Under the pieces are notes generated by a model that saw only the letters and a list, made by a program, of their open reading frames with translations, ran no database searches and was not told where the DNA came from. Position numbers and translations under genes: made by a program. Of a DNA stretch of 64,000 nucleotides, positions 9,743 through 18,749 are shown piece by piece. Source of the DNA: Portibacter lacus. GTDB taxonomy: Bacteria; Bacteroidota; Bacteroidia; Chitinophagales; Saprospiraceae. Location of the stretch: assembly GCF_021533215.1 (NCBI RefSeq), contig NZ_JAJNKA010000002.1, positions 175,001-239,000 on the forward strand. The letters run 5' to 3'. Position 1 is the stretch's first letter. Each line of letters starts with the position of its first letter.

Positions 9743-10570
9743 ATGAAAACTATTCTTGCTCTTATTGATGTGGATGCAAAGGCCACCGAAATTTTAGATA
9801 CTGCTTTTAGGTTTGCTAAGCAGAATGACGCAAAACTCATCGTTTACCACCATTTATTTAAGGAAGAGAGTATTTCAATACGTCCATCAGAATTCGCGAT
9901 CAACTCAGATACTAGCATTTCGAAGTCTGGACAAACGTACCAAGAGACTTATAACCTAGTTCCTGAATATAGATTTACTTCCGGAAAGTTTAAACATCAG
10001 ATTCTAGACTGTGTTAAAAAGGAAAATGTAGACCTCATTGTTATGGGATCTAATGGCGTGTCCAATGCAAAAGAAAGAATTCTTGGAAGTCACGCTGAAA
10101 AAGTATTGGAGAGTGCCGAATGTTCTGTCTTAATTCTAAAAGATCTTAGATTAAATCATCCTCTTAAAGAGGTTGTCTTTGCTTCTTCATTTAATAAAAA
10201 GGATAGAGAAATATTTACCTATTTTTTGGAATTTTTAAAACTTCCCTCAGACTGTCTGATACACTTATTAATGGTAGATACTTATAGTTTCTTTAACCAA
10301 CCTTCCATACTTGTTCAAGAATCACTGGAAGAATTCGAAGAACTTGCAAAGCCATACCGAACAGAATCACATTTCTTTCATGGAATTTCAATAGAAGATG
10401 GGATTTTAAAATTTATGGGACAAATGAAACCAGACCTACTTGTTATGAGTAATAAATACAGTAGAATACTAAGAACAAGTTTATCTGGAAGTAAAATGAT
10501 TGCAACTATTCATCAGAATGAACACCCATTTCTTAATATAGACTACGATAGTAGTAAGAAGGAAGCGTAG
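9743..10570 (+). CDS. Universal stress protein, tandem UspA domains
   Basis: 275 residues with two UspA-type domains (about 1-135 and 140-275). The first keeps the ATP-binding pattern G-2x-G-9x-G-S (MGSNGVSNAKERILGSHAE, about 101-119). The second lacks a clear copy (MSNKYSRILRTSLSGS). Cytoplasmic and soluble. Such proteins bind ATP or sense stress, and in Bacteroidota they often cluster under low-oxygen control. An FNR-like dyad lies 40 nt upstream. It is the only plus-strand gene of the Usp group and has no clear terminator before the convergent neighbour at 10653. Confidence 0.88.
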   Translation: MKTILALIDVDAKATEILDTAFRFAKQNDAKLIVYHHLFKEESISIRPSEFAINSDTSISKSGQTYQETYNLVPEYRFTSGKFKHQILDCVKKENVDLIVMGSNGVSNAKERILGSHAEKVLESAECSVLILKDLRLNHPLKEVVFASSFNKKDREIFTYFLEFLKLPSDCLIHLLMVDTYSFFNQPSILVQESLEEFEELAKPYRTESHFFHGISIEDGILKFMGQMKPDLLVMSNKYSRILRTSLSGSKMIATIHQNEHPFLNIDYDSSKKEA

Positions 10571-10652
10571 GATTTCATACTCAATGTTAACGCAATTGTC
10601 TCAACAGGATGTTTTTTGTTCCAGAATAAAAGAGAGAAAAGGTCTAAACAAT

Positions 10653-11465
10653 CTAAGATTCAGGTAATATCAGTACAGGTATTTCACTTTTATAAACCTG
10701 ATTTTTAGTAATACTAGTTTGAAAAAGGCTTTCAAAAAATCCTTTCTCTCTCCTTATCATACAGAGCAGATCGTAATTACCCTGAGCTAGGAATGCATTG
10801 ATCGTGTCATTGATGCTTTGCGACATGGGCACTTCGCGATAAGACAGCTCTAAATCCTTAAGATATGAATCGATATCGTGATGTTTTTCTTCACTTAATC
10901 CGCTATTGACATTAAGGAGGGTAACAGCGGAATTAAACTTGAATGCCAGTTTTTGCAATGGTTCAAGAACCTTGAACGAAACCTTATCCAAATCTGTAGC
11001 CAATATAATTTGCTCTAGACTTAGCATAGAATGATGTGGCTGAACAACCAAGACAGGAACTGTAGCTAAATCCAAAGCTGTGGCTGCAACACTACCAAAT
11101 ACCACCTTCTTCCAACCAGAAGCACCTCTACTCCCCATGACGATTAAGCTTATATCATTTTCTTCTACTGCACTATTAAATAGTGAGAAAATAGGAGCTT
11201 CTTCTATTTTAGTTTGAAGGGAAAGACCTTTTTCAGCTACTTTATCAATGAATTTTCGTTTAGTAAAATTCATCTTATCATTAATTCTTTTTATAAATGG
11301 TTGCTCGTCATCAGAAAAATCCGAATTATAATCACGCCTCCTATTAAAAGAGTAGACATGGTACAATAACAGATCACTTTTGAATTTACTGCCGATTTCA
11401 ATTGCAAAATTCATTGCTTCATCGGAAACAGAGGAAAAGTCAGTTGGTATAAGGATTTTTTTCAT
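10653..11465 (-). CDS. Universal stress protein, tandem UspA domains
   Basis: 270 residues with two UspA domains. The first starts MKKILIPTDFSSVSDEAMNF and holds the full ATP pattern MGSRGASGWKKVVFGSVAA (about 110-128). The second is degenerate near its C-terminus (MIRREKGFFESLFQ). The start is ATG. A perfect 7-7-7 dyad (TATCATC/GATGATA) lies at 11533-11553, about 70 nt upstream. It is monocistronic, with 370 nt to the next upstream gene. A specific ligand or stress cannot be assigned from sequence. Confidence 0.88.
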   Translation of the reverse strand: MKKILIPTDFSSVSDEAMNFAIEIGSKFKSDLLLYHVYSFNRRRDYNSDFSDDEQPFIKRINDKMNFTKRKFIDKVAEKGLSLQTKIEEAPIFSLFNSAVEENDISLIVMGSRGASGWKKVVFGSVAATALDLATVPVLVVQPHHSMLSLEQIILATDLDKVSFKVLEPLQKLAFKFNSAVTLLNVNSGLSEEKHHDIDSYLKDLELSYREVPMSQSINDTINAFLAQGNYDLLCMIRREKGFFESLFQTSITKNQVYKSEIPVLILPES

Positions 11466-11838
11466 CTTGAAACATTTTTCAGAATCCTGAGTTGCTAATC
11501 GAATTCTAGTTAAAAAAGAATACGGAACGTTATATCATCAACTTAGGATGATAAGGTCTAAGTTTTTAAAACTCGATCAAGAAGAAATTATAGCAATACC
11601 CGTTTCGTTTCGTTACTAAACATCTACATTTTGAAATTATTGATAACAAGGCCTGATGCCATGTTATAGCTATCAAAAGGTATTGCTTATCTGCAAATTC
11701 TTATTCAGAAAACTAATTTACGTTGTTTTAAATATAAAAAATTGATTGCTAATACACAATTAATTATACGTGCATTCTTAGCGCAAACTGCTTTCTGAAT
11801 ATGAATTTGAATATTGGACACTTAAAATATTACTCTTT
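11466..11838. other. Intergenic region holding a perfect dyad
   Basis: This 373-nt gap upstream of one Usp gene and downstream of another has no ORF of note. It contains TATCATC-N7-GATGATA at 11533-11553, a perfect inverted repeat that is a candidate operator for the gene starting at 11465. No other structure stands out. Confidence 0.45.
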
Positions 11839-12975
11839 CTATGCTTTTGATTGCATGTCGAGTTCTTTTTCATTTTTTAAATTCCAAATTTGATCTGAAA
11901 TATCTTTAACCATACCTTTGTACTTGTTTGCATTTTCCTCATCGCCCAATTTTTCATAGACCGTTGCAATACCATTTAATGAAGGAATGTGTGCGTAGTT
12001 AATACTAAGACATTTTTTATATTGATTAATCGCTTCTTCAAAAAATCCCTTTTCAACAAGCTCCACAGCAGTTGCATATTGATTTTCTAGATCTTGGATT
12101 TTTGATTCTAATTCTAATGTTATCGCATCTTCATGTTTCAAAGTAATAAATGAACACATTACTTCCCTAATCACTTTCTCTGTAACGCTACCCATCAACA
12201 TCTTACTAATTCCAGACTTTCCTGTTGTACCCATAAGAAGTAAATCAGAGTTGTGCTTATTCACTGCTTTGAGGATCTTCTTAGCTGGGTCACCTCCCAA
12301 TATTTCGATTGAATAGTCGACATCGACTAAATTAAACTCTTCTATATACTTATTGAACTCTTCTAAATGATCCGATTTTCTTTGTTCATTTATTTCCGTC
12401 GGGTCCAGTTTAGTAAAAGACTGCCGAAACAGTGTATAGACTGATAATATAACAAGCTTAGCACTGAATAATCTAGAAATCATTATCGCTGTCTTTAGTG
12501 CACGACTTGATTCTTCAGAGAAATCTACTGGGCAAATGATATTTCTAATGTCGAGGGATTGATGATTATTTATTACAAATACAGGTTTATTACTTTCTCG
12601 AATAATTTTTTCAGCAGTTGTACCTAATCTGTATTCACCTTTCTTTGATGATTCGCCTGAACCGACGATAACCATGTTTGCATTTATCTTATCAGATGCA
12701 TCAACAATTCGATCATAATAACTTCCAAATTCTAAAATTGGATTTCCTGTTTTTATGCCTTCATTATTAATTCTTTCATTCACTTCATTTAGTTGTGCAA
12801 TTGCACCTTTTTCAACCATTACTCTCACCTTATCATTTCCAATATCATTCGGTAAAACATGGATTAAAGTTATATCGGACTTGAATTTTTTCGCAAATTT
12901 TATTGAATTCACCAATAAATTTTCTGAAGACTCACTAAAGTCGACTGCAACAAGTATATTTTTAAGTATTTTCAT
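11839..12975 (-). CDS. Universal stress protein with two UspA domains and a C-terminal TPR
   Basis: 378 residues. Two complete UspA domains each keep an ATP pattern: VGSGESSKKGEYRLGTTAE (about 106-124) and MGTTGKSGISKMLMGSVTE (about 247-265). About 100 extra C-terminal residues form a helix followed by tetratricopeptide-like repeats (FFEEAINQYKKCLSINYAHI, then LNGIATVYEKLGDEENANKY). TPRs mediate protein contacts, so this Usp may recruit a partner. The start is ATG. It lies between two other Usp genes on the same strand with long gaps, so it is probably transcribed alone. Confidence 0.85.
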   Translation of the reverse strand: MKILKNILVAVDFSESSENLLVNSIKFAKKFKSDITLIHVLPNDIGNDKVRVMVEKGAIAQLNEVNERINNEGIKTGNPILEFGSYYDRIVDASDKINANMVIVGSGESSKKGEYRLGTTAEKIIRESNKPVFVINNHQSLDIRNIICPVDFSEESSRALKTAIMISRLFSAKLVILSVYTLFRQSFTKLDPTEINEQRKSDHLEEFNKYIEEFNLVDVDYSIEILGGDPAKKILKAVNKHNSDLLLMGTTGKSGISKMLMGSVTEKVIREVMCSFITLKHEDAITLELESKIQDLENQYATAVELVEKGFFEEAINQYKKCLSINYAHIPSLNGIATVYEKLGDEENANKYKGMVKDISDQIWNLKNEKELDMQSKA

Positions 12976-13162
12976 AATAGATTTAATTTATTTAGTTTTT
13001 AAATTCGAAAAATTTATTGTTCAGCTATTGGCTTATATTGACCAAACCCATATCTTCTTTGATTTAGAAGGTGATATAATAATTTTTCTTGCTGTACTAA
13101 GTTAGCCCGAAATAGAAATTGTAGGTTTGATATAAATCAGCAATTGAATTGATTTGAATCAG

Positions 13163-13188
13163 AAGGCGTCCAATTATTGAAACGCCTT
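13163..13188. terminator. Hairpin after the Usp gene at 13195
   Basis: AAGGCGT and ACGCCTT arms enclose about 12 nt, just past the stop of the Usp gene. The T-run (TTTT) is on the plus-strand side, so it is not a textbook terminator for the minus gene. Confidence 0.4.
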
Positions 13189-13194
13189 TTATCT

Positions 13195-14025
13195 CTAGAT
13201 AATCATTAATGGTACCTCTAGCTGGTAAACCATTTTTTTCGTGTGACGTTTCCCAAAAAGTCTATTCCAAAAGTTCTTAGCCGATGGATGCATGACGATC
13301 ATTTCTGCATCAAAATTATCAGCAAAATCAGAAATCGTTTCTTCTATATTATCACTAACTTCTGTGTGGAACTGAGTCTGCACATTACTTGAATTATCTA
13401 ATAGGAACTGAGAAAATTCTTCTATTTGTTCTTCATTTGCCTTGGCTCCTTTATCTATAACATGTAGACATTGCACAACTGCGGTATTCGGCTTAATCAA
13501 ATTAGATAATTTCCAAATATTGAAAGGATCAGACTTATCAAGATCTGTAGCGTACACTATATTATCGAGGAGCTTAAAATGGTAATCTTTAGGTACTAAG
13601 ATTACTGGGATACTAGAATGTGAAATTACTTCCGAAGAAGCTGAACCCAAGAACTTCTGTAAGTTGGATTTTCCTTTGCCACTACTTCCCATAATAATAA
13701 GGTCAGCTTTAACCCTTTCGCCTTCCTTGATGATGGAGCTCGCAATTTGCCCTAAAATTACATTCGTGGTAATCTTCACTTTTTTGTTTTCTTCTTTGCC
13801 TTCTCGACTAAGCGCCTCTAGATTGTCGAGATTAGTTCTTGCTGCATCCAGCAAAGCTTGATTTGCAACTGAAGTCATAGATGGATATTCCACAGACTCA
13901 TTTACTGGAACAACCACATTAATAATATGAAAATTGGCTTCTTCATTTCCAATAAAGCTTAATGCATATTCATAGGCGTCAGCGCCATTCTCAGAAAAAT
14001 CAGTAGGAATAAGTATATTTTTCAT
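13195..14025 (-). CDS. Universal stress protein, tandem UspA domains
   Basis: 276 residues with two UspA domains. Domain one begins MKNILIPTDFSENGADAYEY and carries the full nucleotide pattern MGSSGKGKSNLQKFLGSASS (about 115-134). Domain two is degenerate (MHPSAKNFWNRLFGKRHTKK). The start is ATG. An FNR-like dyad TTGAT-TTCG-ATCAT lies at 14078-14091, about 52 nt upstream. It is one of four Usp genes in a 4.3-kb block and probably part of a low-oxygen or energy-stress response; that role is inferred from the family and the dyads. Confidence 0.88.
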   Translation of the reverse strand: MKNILIPTDFSENGADAYEYALSFIGNEEANFHIINVVVPVNESVEYPSMTSVANQALLDAARTNLDNLEALSREGKEENKKVKITTNVILGQIASSIIKEGERVKADLIIMGSSGKGKSNLQKFLGSASSEVISHSSIPVILVPKDYHFKLLDNIVYATDLDKSDPFNIWKLSNLIKPNTAVVQCLHVIDKGAKANEEQIEEFSQFLLDNSSNVQTQFHTEVSDNIEETISDFADNFDAEMIVMHPSAKNFWNRLFGKRHTKKMVYQLEVPLMII

Positions 14026-14077
14026 TGTTCTAGTTTTTTGTACATAGGTAAGTTCAAGATTTTAGACCTAAGTTTCA

Positions 14078-14091
14078 TTGATTTCGATCAT
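14078..14091. promoter_or_regulatory. FNR-like dyad
   Basis: TTGAT-TTCG-ATCAT is one base off the Fnr consensus TTGAT-N4-ATCAA and lies upstream of the Usp gene starting at 14025. A weak -7-like TACCTATG is present at 14050-14043 on the minus strand, 27 nt away. Confidence 0.45.
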
Positions 14092-14271
14092 GCTTATACA
14101 TGATGTTACTCAGCAAAACTCTATGCAGCTCCCACTTCTTTTACCAATTAGCCTTAGAGTGGTCTTTATGATAAGAAGCAATTCTAAATTCTGGGCAAGG
14201 ATCATCTAATTGGTTGACTTGTGTCATAAAGTCTACTTCTTCATTTCCTTAACTTGTAGAAAATTAATATT

Positions 14272-14958
14272 ATGAAAATTCTACAATTCGCCTTTCTTCT
14301 TCTATTGCTTGGATCTTGTTATTCTCCTGTAGTTTTCGATGAAGCTTATCCGAAGAATGAACCTGCACTTGACGCTATTCCCGAGTTTGTTCAAGGCATA
14401 TTTATGTGTGAAAGCGATAGTACCATAGTAACCATCAATGATCGAGGAGTTTATGCCTTAAATGTGAACTACTTCGAAGAAAGTATTGATAAAATAAATG
14501 AAAGGGAAACTTGTACTTTAATAGGGAATGAGATCTACTTTGATGAAATTCAAGATTGTGTTCCTGTAGATTATATTAGTGAAGACAGTATAAAAGGTCA
14601 ATTTTCTACCATTGATACTCTTTTTCACTTAAATGCAGAAAATATTGTCAAAACTTATAAAGGCAGCGTGGTATTATCAAGTCATGTGGATAATAAGGAG
14701 TGGATTATTTCTCTGCTGAGCATAGACTCTTACAATAATATATTTTATCGCGCGATAAATGAGAATAGTGAGTTAGAAGAACTGGCCCAAATTACTGGAA
14801 TGGAGCAAATAGGAGTAGATCGAAACAGTGAACCTATTTACAAAATCAAACCTACGAAAGCAGAATTCGAAAAGATTTTCGATCGAGAAGATATCTTTAT
14901 TGTATGTGAATACCTTATGCGTGTCAATTTAGAAGAGTTTCCTTACTTTGTTTATTGA
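14272..14958 (+). CDS. Putative lipoprotein of unknown function
   Basis: 228 residues. The N-terminus (hydrophobic run then LLLGSC, Cys16) is a lipoprotein signal, so the mature protein should be membrane-anchored. The rest is acidic and beta-rich with no domain I recognise. The start is ATG. It stands alone: the neighbouring genes lie on the minus strand and the downstream gap is about 500 nt. The Usp gene behind it is divergent. No function is proposed. Confidence 0.65.
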   Translation: MKILQFAFLLLLLGSCYSPVVFDEAYPKNEPALDAIPEFVQGIFMCESDSTIVTINDRGVYALNVNYFEESIDKINERETCTLIGNEIYFDEIQDCVPVDYISEDSIKGQFSTIDTLFHLNAENIVKTYKGSVVLSSHVDNKEWIISLLSIDSYNNIFYRAINENSELEELAQITGMEQIGVDRNSEPIYKIKPTKAEFEKIFDREDIFIVCEYLMRVNLEEFPYFVY

Positions 14959-15455
14959 GGTGGCGACTTATAGTTTCTAGATTTAATGTTGTTGTTAAGT
15001 AAATCTAATATTACTGAAAGCGATGTCAAATTGTGATGCACTGTCAGATTATGAAGGGATATTACGGAATTAAGTGCGGTTTGCTATGTCAATTTTTATC
15101 CTGATTTTCAGTAAAAAGCTCTTTTAATAGACCAGCATCTAATAATTAGACCTAAACCTTTCAAAATAAATGGGTTACGCTATTATCAAAAGAGTAAAAT
15201 CTGGGACATCACTTAAATGTCGATAATTACCACCCACTTCATAAAAGCAGAACTCATGATCAATAAATCACTTGAAACACCCGTATTTACTAGGTTTGAG
15301 GAATTATTTTAAGCATTTTTAAATGCAAATGCTGTAGCTTAAATTCAGGCCATATTACGACCTACTGCTAAGGAATCTTCAAATACGCTCTGAATTTAGC
15401 TTTTAAAAACAGGTAAATCTTAAAGCGTTGTCAGATTAAAGTGCTTTGTTAGATT
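14959..15455. other. Intergenic region with short repeats
   Basis: This 497-nt gap lies between convergent genes and has no plausible ORF. It carries two members of a short dispersed repeat (15000-15051 and 15411-15460, listed separately). The middle part is featureless AT-rich sequence with many stops; I see no trace of a decayed gene. Confidence 0.5.
15000..15051. repeat. Dispersed short repeat, copy 1
   Basis: Positions 15000-15032 align with 31569-31601 without gaps, sharing taaatct, ctgaaagcg and tgtca blocks. A second half-copy (actgtcagatta) follows at 15040-15051. An 8-bp inverted repeat TAGATTTA/TAAATCTA overlaps the left edge. It is seen in non-coding DNA only. Confidence 0.5.
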
Positions 15456-15460
15456 TTACC
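15411..15460. repeat. Dispersed short repeat, copy 2, forming a hairpin at a gene end
   Basis: Contains taaatctta-aagcgttgtcagatta, related to the copies at 15000 and 31565. The outer arms AGGTAAATCTT...AGATTTTACCT pair imperfectly. The hairpin overlaps the stop codon of the beta-barrel gene at 15456 and may end its transcript. Confidence 0.5.
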
Positions 15461-15974
15461 TAAAACGATACCCAAAAGTTATTCCAACTCCAGGAATAAC
15501 ATCTCCTGCAAATTGATATCTCGGACCATTAGCAATGAAAGCATTTCTGTTTTCATAGGCGAAATAAACACCCACTGAAAATTCTAGAAAAACATGATTT
15601 TTAAACTGCATTAAATAACTAACATTAGGATATACGAGGAGTGCAATGAACTCATTAATATGTGAGTCTGTAAGAAATGGATTCGCAAAAAAATGGGAGA
15701 TTTCGCCACCTATTCCCCACTTCTTATACTGCAAATCTACCCCTGTATGAACGATAGCATCTAAGCCATATTCAGGAAATATCATGGATCCAACTCCCAA
15801 GGATGGAGTAATAGATAAATCAAGTTCATCTATTATAATTAATTTGTAGGATCCATTCATAGACCACCCTAAAAAATTTGAACCACCTAAATGAAATTCA
15901 ACACCTGGCTGAGCATAAAGTCCCGATATAAATAAGAATAGAAAATAGAAGGTGAGTTGTTTTTTCATGGTCAT
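15456..15974 (-). CDS. Small outer-membrane beta-barrel protein
   Basis: 172 residues with an N-terminal signal peptide (about 1-22, ending YAQ). The mature part alternates hydrophobic and polar residues in short strands with aromatic girdle residues and ends GITFGYRFR, typical of a small 8-strand outer-membrane barrel. The start is ATG at 15974, with a second in-frame ATG two codons later. It probably forms a unit with the upstream methyltransferase and peroxiredoxin genes, 40 nt away. Specific role unknown. Confidence 0.7.
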   Translation of the reverse strand: MTMKKQLTFYFLFLFISGLYAQPGVEFHLGGSNFLGWSMNGSYKLIIIDELDLSITPSLGVGSMIFPEYGLDAIVHTGVDLQYKKWGIGGEISHFFANPFLTDSHINEFIALLVYPNVSYLMQFKNHVFLEFSVGVYFAYENRNAFIANGPRYQFAGDVIPGVGITFGYRFR

Positions 15975-16014
15975 GGCATTTCTCTATAAAAGAAACGATA
16001 TGAACATCTTAATA

Positions 16015-16641
16015 TTACTTCATTCTAAAATCATCATTTTGCTGTTTTGCGATTCCGATCATTCTTATAACATCTGCACTTCCTTGATGAAATGGGCCTT
16101 CATTTAGTTGAATCGTTGCATTCTCAAATGACATCGTATCTAAACCTTGAAAATCATAGGCTAGCATATTCCCATTATACAGTAATTCACTTTGCTTAGG
16201 TCCGCCAGATTTATTTTTAATTTGCTTCTTATTAAAAGCTTCTAATAAAATACGCCCTTCCGGTTTTAATAGGTGAACTAATTTATTATGAAAACTAGGT
16301 CTTATTGCTGGTGGAACATGCACATATATTAATGCAATCAAATCAAAATCAGCGGTTAAGGATGTAAAATCTTCTAATTTTGATATTTCATAATTGATCT
16401 TTACACCATGCTCATCTGCAAGCTTAAGTGCTTTCTTTTTTCCTGCTTCGCTCTGATCAAAAGCAAAAACTTCCCATCCCAAACTTGCTGCATAAACCGC
16501 ATTTCGACCTTCACCTTCAGCAGATAAAAGGAGTTTACCTGGGACTTTTCCTTTCAAGTATTCTTTAAAGAATAAATTAGGACTCGTTCCATACGCAAAC
16601 TCCTCTTCACTATATCTCTTTTCCCAAAAATCAACTTGCAT
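16015..16641 (-). CDS. Class I SAM-dependent methyltransferase (TehB-like)
   Basis: 208 residues. The SAM-binding motif I region reads LLSAEGEGRNAVYAASLGW (about 38-56), followed by VFAFDQSEAGKKKA (motif II acid). This resembles the small TehB/thiol-type methyltransferases often linked to oxyanion or xenobiotic detoxification. It starts 3 nt after the stop of the peroxiredoxin gene on the same strand, so the two are cotranscribed and may act in a shared detoxification response. The methyl acceptor cannot be read from sequence. Confidence 0.82.
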   Translation of the reverse strand: MQVDFWEKRYSEEEFAYGTSPNLFFKEYLKGKVPGKLLLSAEGEGRNAVYAASLGWEVFAFDQSEAGKKKALKLADEHGVKINYEISKLEDFTSLTADFDLIALIYVHVPPAIRPSFHNKLVHLLKPEGRILLEAFNKKQIKNKSGGPKQSELLYNGNMLAYDFQGLDTMSFENATIQLNEGPFHQGSADVIRMIGIAKQQNDDFRMK

Positions 16642-16644
16642 AAA

Positions 16645-17295
16645 TTACAGCTGTTTTTTAGCTAAATAAAAATCAACCTTTTCACAAGTGTCATCTGCTA
16701 ATCTATCTTCCATCTCAGCTAAAGATTTAGGAGGAGGAACGATTACTTTATCTCCAGGTTTCCAATCTAAAGGCATTGCCACTTTATATTTATCAGACGT
16801 CTGAAGTGCAGTTAATGCTCTAATAATTTCATCCATATTACGTCCCACATTCAGTGGATAATACATGATTAAACGTATTTTTTTCGCAGGATCAATAAAA
16901 AATACAGCACGTACTGCAGCGGTTTCACTCTCATTAGGCTGAAGCATACCATACAACTTCGAAACTTTCATGTCTATATCAGCGATAATAGGAAAGTTAA
17001 AATACACGCCCGTGTTTTTCTTCACATTATTCACCCATCCTAAATGCGCATGAACACTATCAATACTTAGACCAAGTAACTCCGTATTCAACGCATCAAA
17101 TTCTGGTTTCCGAATGGCAAAACCACTCATCTCTGTAGTACAAACTGGTGTAAAATCAGCTGGATGAGAAAACATCACGATCCATTTATCTTTTGCGAAA
17201 TCTGAAAATTTTATTTTACCTGTTGTAGTTACCGCAGTAAAGTCAGGCGCTTGATCACCTATTCGAGGCATCGAAACTATTACATTTTCTTCCAT
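16645..17295 (-). CDS. Peroxiredoxin (Prx6 / 1-Cys type)
   Basis: 216 residues, the usual Prx6-family length. The peroxidatic site HPADFTPVCTTEM has Cys52, with the expected Pro and Thr around it. The C-terminal dimerisation domain is present (MPLDWKPGDKVIVPPP). A second Cys near residue 205 (DDTCEKVDFY) is where archaeal-type members place a resolving cysteine. It reduces hydrogen peroxide and organic peroxides in the cytoplasm. It is the first gene of a short operon with a methyltransferase. Start ATG. A strong hairpin at 17371-17397 insulates it from the sulfur island. Confidence 0.92.
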   Translation of the reverse strand: MEENVIVSMPRIGDQAPDFTAVTTTGKIKFSDFAKDKWIVMFSHPADFTPVCTTEMSGFAIRKPEFDALNTELLGLSIDSVHAHLGWVNNVKKNTGVYFNFPIIADIDMKVSKLYGMLQPNESETAAVRAVFFIDPAKKIRLIMYYPLNVGRNMDEIIRALTALQTSDKYKVAMPLDWKPGDKVIVPPPKSLAEMEDRLADDTCEKVDFYLAKKQL

Positions 17296-17370
17296 TTGTA
17301 TATTATTTAAGGTTAAAATATACCTCTAAGTTAGTACCATGAAAATTAATGAATGTATCTAGAGTTACTT

Positions 17371-17397
17371 AAAAGGATGATTGTAATCATCCTTTTT
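17371..17397 (-). terminator. Terminator of the MBL-YeeE-porin operon
   Basis: AAAAGGATGAT-TGTA-ATCATCCTTTT is a perfect stem with T-runs on both strands. It lies 35 nt past the stop of the porin gene and upstream of the peroxiredoxin gene. Confidence 0.8.
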
Positions 17398-17431
17398 TAT
17401 AAAATTTTTACTAGTGAGAACACCTGTCTTA

Positions 17432-18748
17432 TTAGAAGATTCCCACTAAAGCGAATCCGAGAAGATTCCCTCTTTCTATAGCTTGTTTATTACTGTTTCT
17501 GTAGTAATTATTGAAGGTAGCACCTGGCAAACTTTCACCGAGTTCTCCTTGATTTATCGTGTAGGTAATAGAAATTTTTAATTTTGGATTAAGATGATAA
17601 TTAAGACCAATATCTATCACTTCGTCATTCCCTGCAAAAGCATTAATGATGCTTGCATCATTCTGAGCTGTCGATGATAATGGCCCATTGAATTTCACTA
17701 TCATTAAAACAGGTTCCAGAAAATGCTGGTTACTTAATTCAATATTATACCCTATTCTTAAGTAACCTCCGCTAGAATGGCTAGCGTAATTATTTTCCTC
17801 TATCCATTTATTTCTAGAAAAAAATGTCCACTCTCCATCAACATTCAGCATTCCATAATTTAATAACCAATCAAATCCCAATGCCTCATTTCTATCGAAA
17901 ACATCCGTTCTTCCTTGTCGACTTCCAGCTAGTGCTAATGTAAGTCCATTGCGTTTTCCAAAATAATTAATCTTATGACCTGTCGAATATCTCTCTGATT
18001 CAGGTTGTCCAAAATATAAAGCTAGTCGCCCCACAAAAAGTGGACTAGACTGAATTCCTGCACTATTATTTACATTCGAAAAAGCTTGTGGATTAAAACC
18101 ACCTAGGTCATAACTGAAAGAAAAATATTGATTGACCTTTTTCTGTCCGCCAATGTTTACGCCCATTGCTCTTCCGGACCCAACTCCCACGATACTTCGT
18201 CTAAGGTAATTCTGCGACCAAGATTTCTCAAAAGAGGTAGAATTTAAAGCACCCGTTATACTTTCACGGCCTATCTGTGGTGGCTGAAAACCTCCAGTAA
18301 TATGCAATAAATCACTATTCGCAAATGGTTTCCACCTGACATACATATTCCAAAGTCCAAATTGACCTACAGAAGTATTATTGTTGCCTCCTTGAGTAGC
18401 TGCAAATGCATCACGACCGACCAAGTCCAATGAAGCCGTAAGTTTAAAACTTAATCCAGGATAAGGTTGTCCTGAAACGGAAAGCCTAGATCTTCGTAAT
18501 TGATTATTCCAGCGATCATCAACATTCACATAGGAATTACTAGCCTCATCAAAACGTTTTTCATTCATGGTATAAGTACTCCATAATTGAAAACCCAAAC
18601 TAGTCTTTAGCTTATACTTGTCTTGAAACGACTTATAATTAGGCTTAACGTCAACTTGCCCTAGAAGCTGAAAATTGACCATTAAACTCATAAAAAAAAC
18701 AAAAACTATAATGCTTTTCTTTACCAAGTATGTCAGCTTTTTAATCAT
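17432..18748 (-). CDS. Outer-membrane porin (phosphate-selective porin O/P-like)
   Basis: 438 residues with a signal peptide (about 1-31, ending LLGQ). The rest is a strand-rich 16-strand-type barrel resembling the OprO/OprP-like porins of Bacteroidota (RRSRLSVSGQPYPGLSFKLTASLD, GGFQPPQIGRESITG). It is the last gene of the operon: persulfide dioxygenase, two YeeE/YedE halves, then this porin 1 nt after. That order suggests it admits sulfur anions across the outer membrane for the inner-membrane YeeE/YedE pair. The solute is inferred from context only. Confidence 0.8.
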   Translation of the reverse strand: MIKKLTYLVKKSIIVFVFFMSLMVNFQLLGQVDVKPNYKSFQDKYKLKTSLGFQLWSTYTMNEKRFDEASNSYVNVDDRWNNQLRRSRLSVSGQPYPGLSFKLTASLDLVGRDAFAATQGGNNNTSVGQFGLWNMYVRWKPFANSDLLHITGGFQPPQIGRESITGALNSTSFEKSWSQNYLRRSIVGVGSGRAMGVNIGGQKKVNQYFSFSYDLGGFNPQAFSNVNNSAGIQSSPLFVGRLALYFGQPESERYSTGHKINYFGKRNGLTLALAGSRQGRTDVFDRNEALGFDWLLNYGMLNVDGEWTFFSRNKWIEENNYASHSSGGYLRIGYNIELSNQHFLEPVLMIVKFNGPLSSTAQNDASIINAFAGNDEVIDIGLNYHLNPKLKISITYTINQGELGESLPGATFNNYYRNSNKQAIERGNLLGFALVGIF

Positions 18749-18749
18749 T

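Noticed and set aside
16015-17295. Assigning the peroxiredoxin-methyltransferase pair to the sulfur regulon
   Set aside because: No GTAAC dyad lies upstream of 17295 and a strong terminator separates it from the island.
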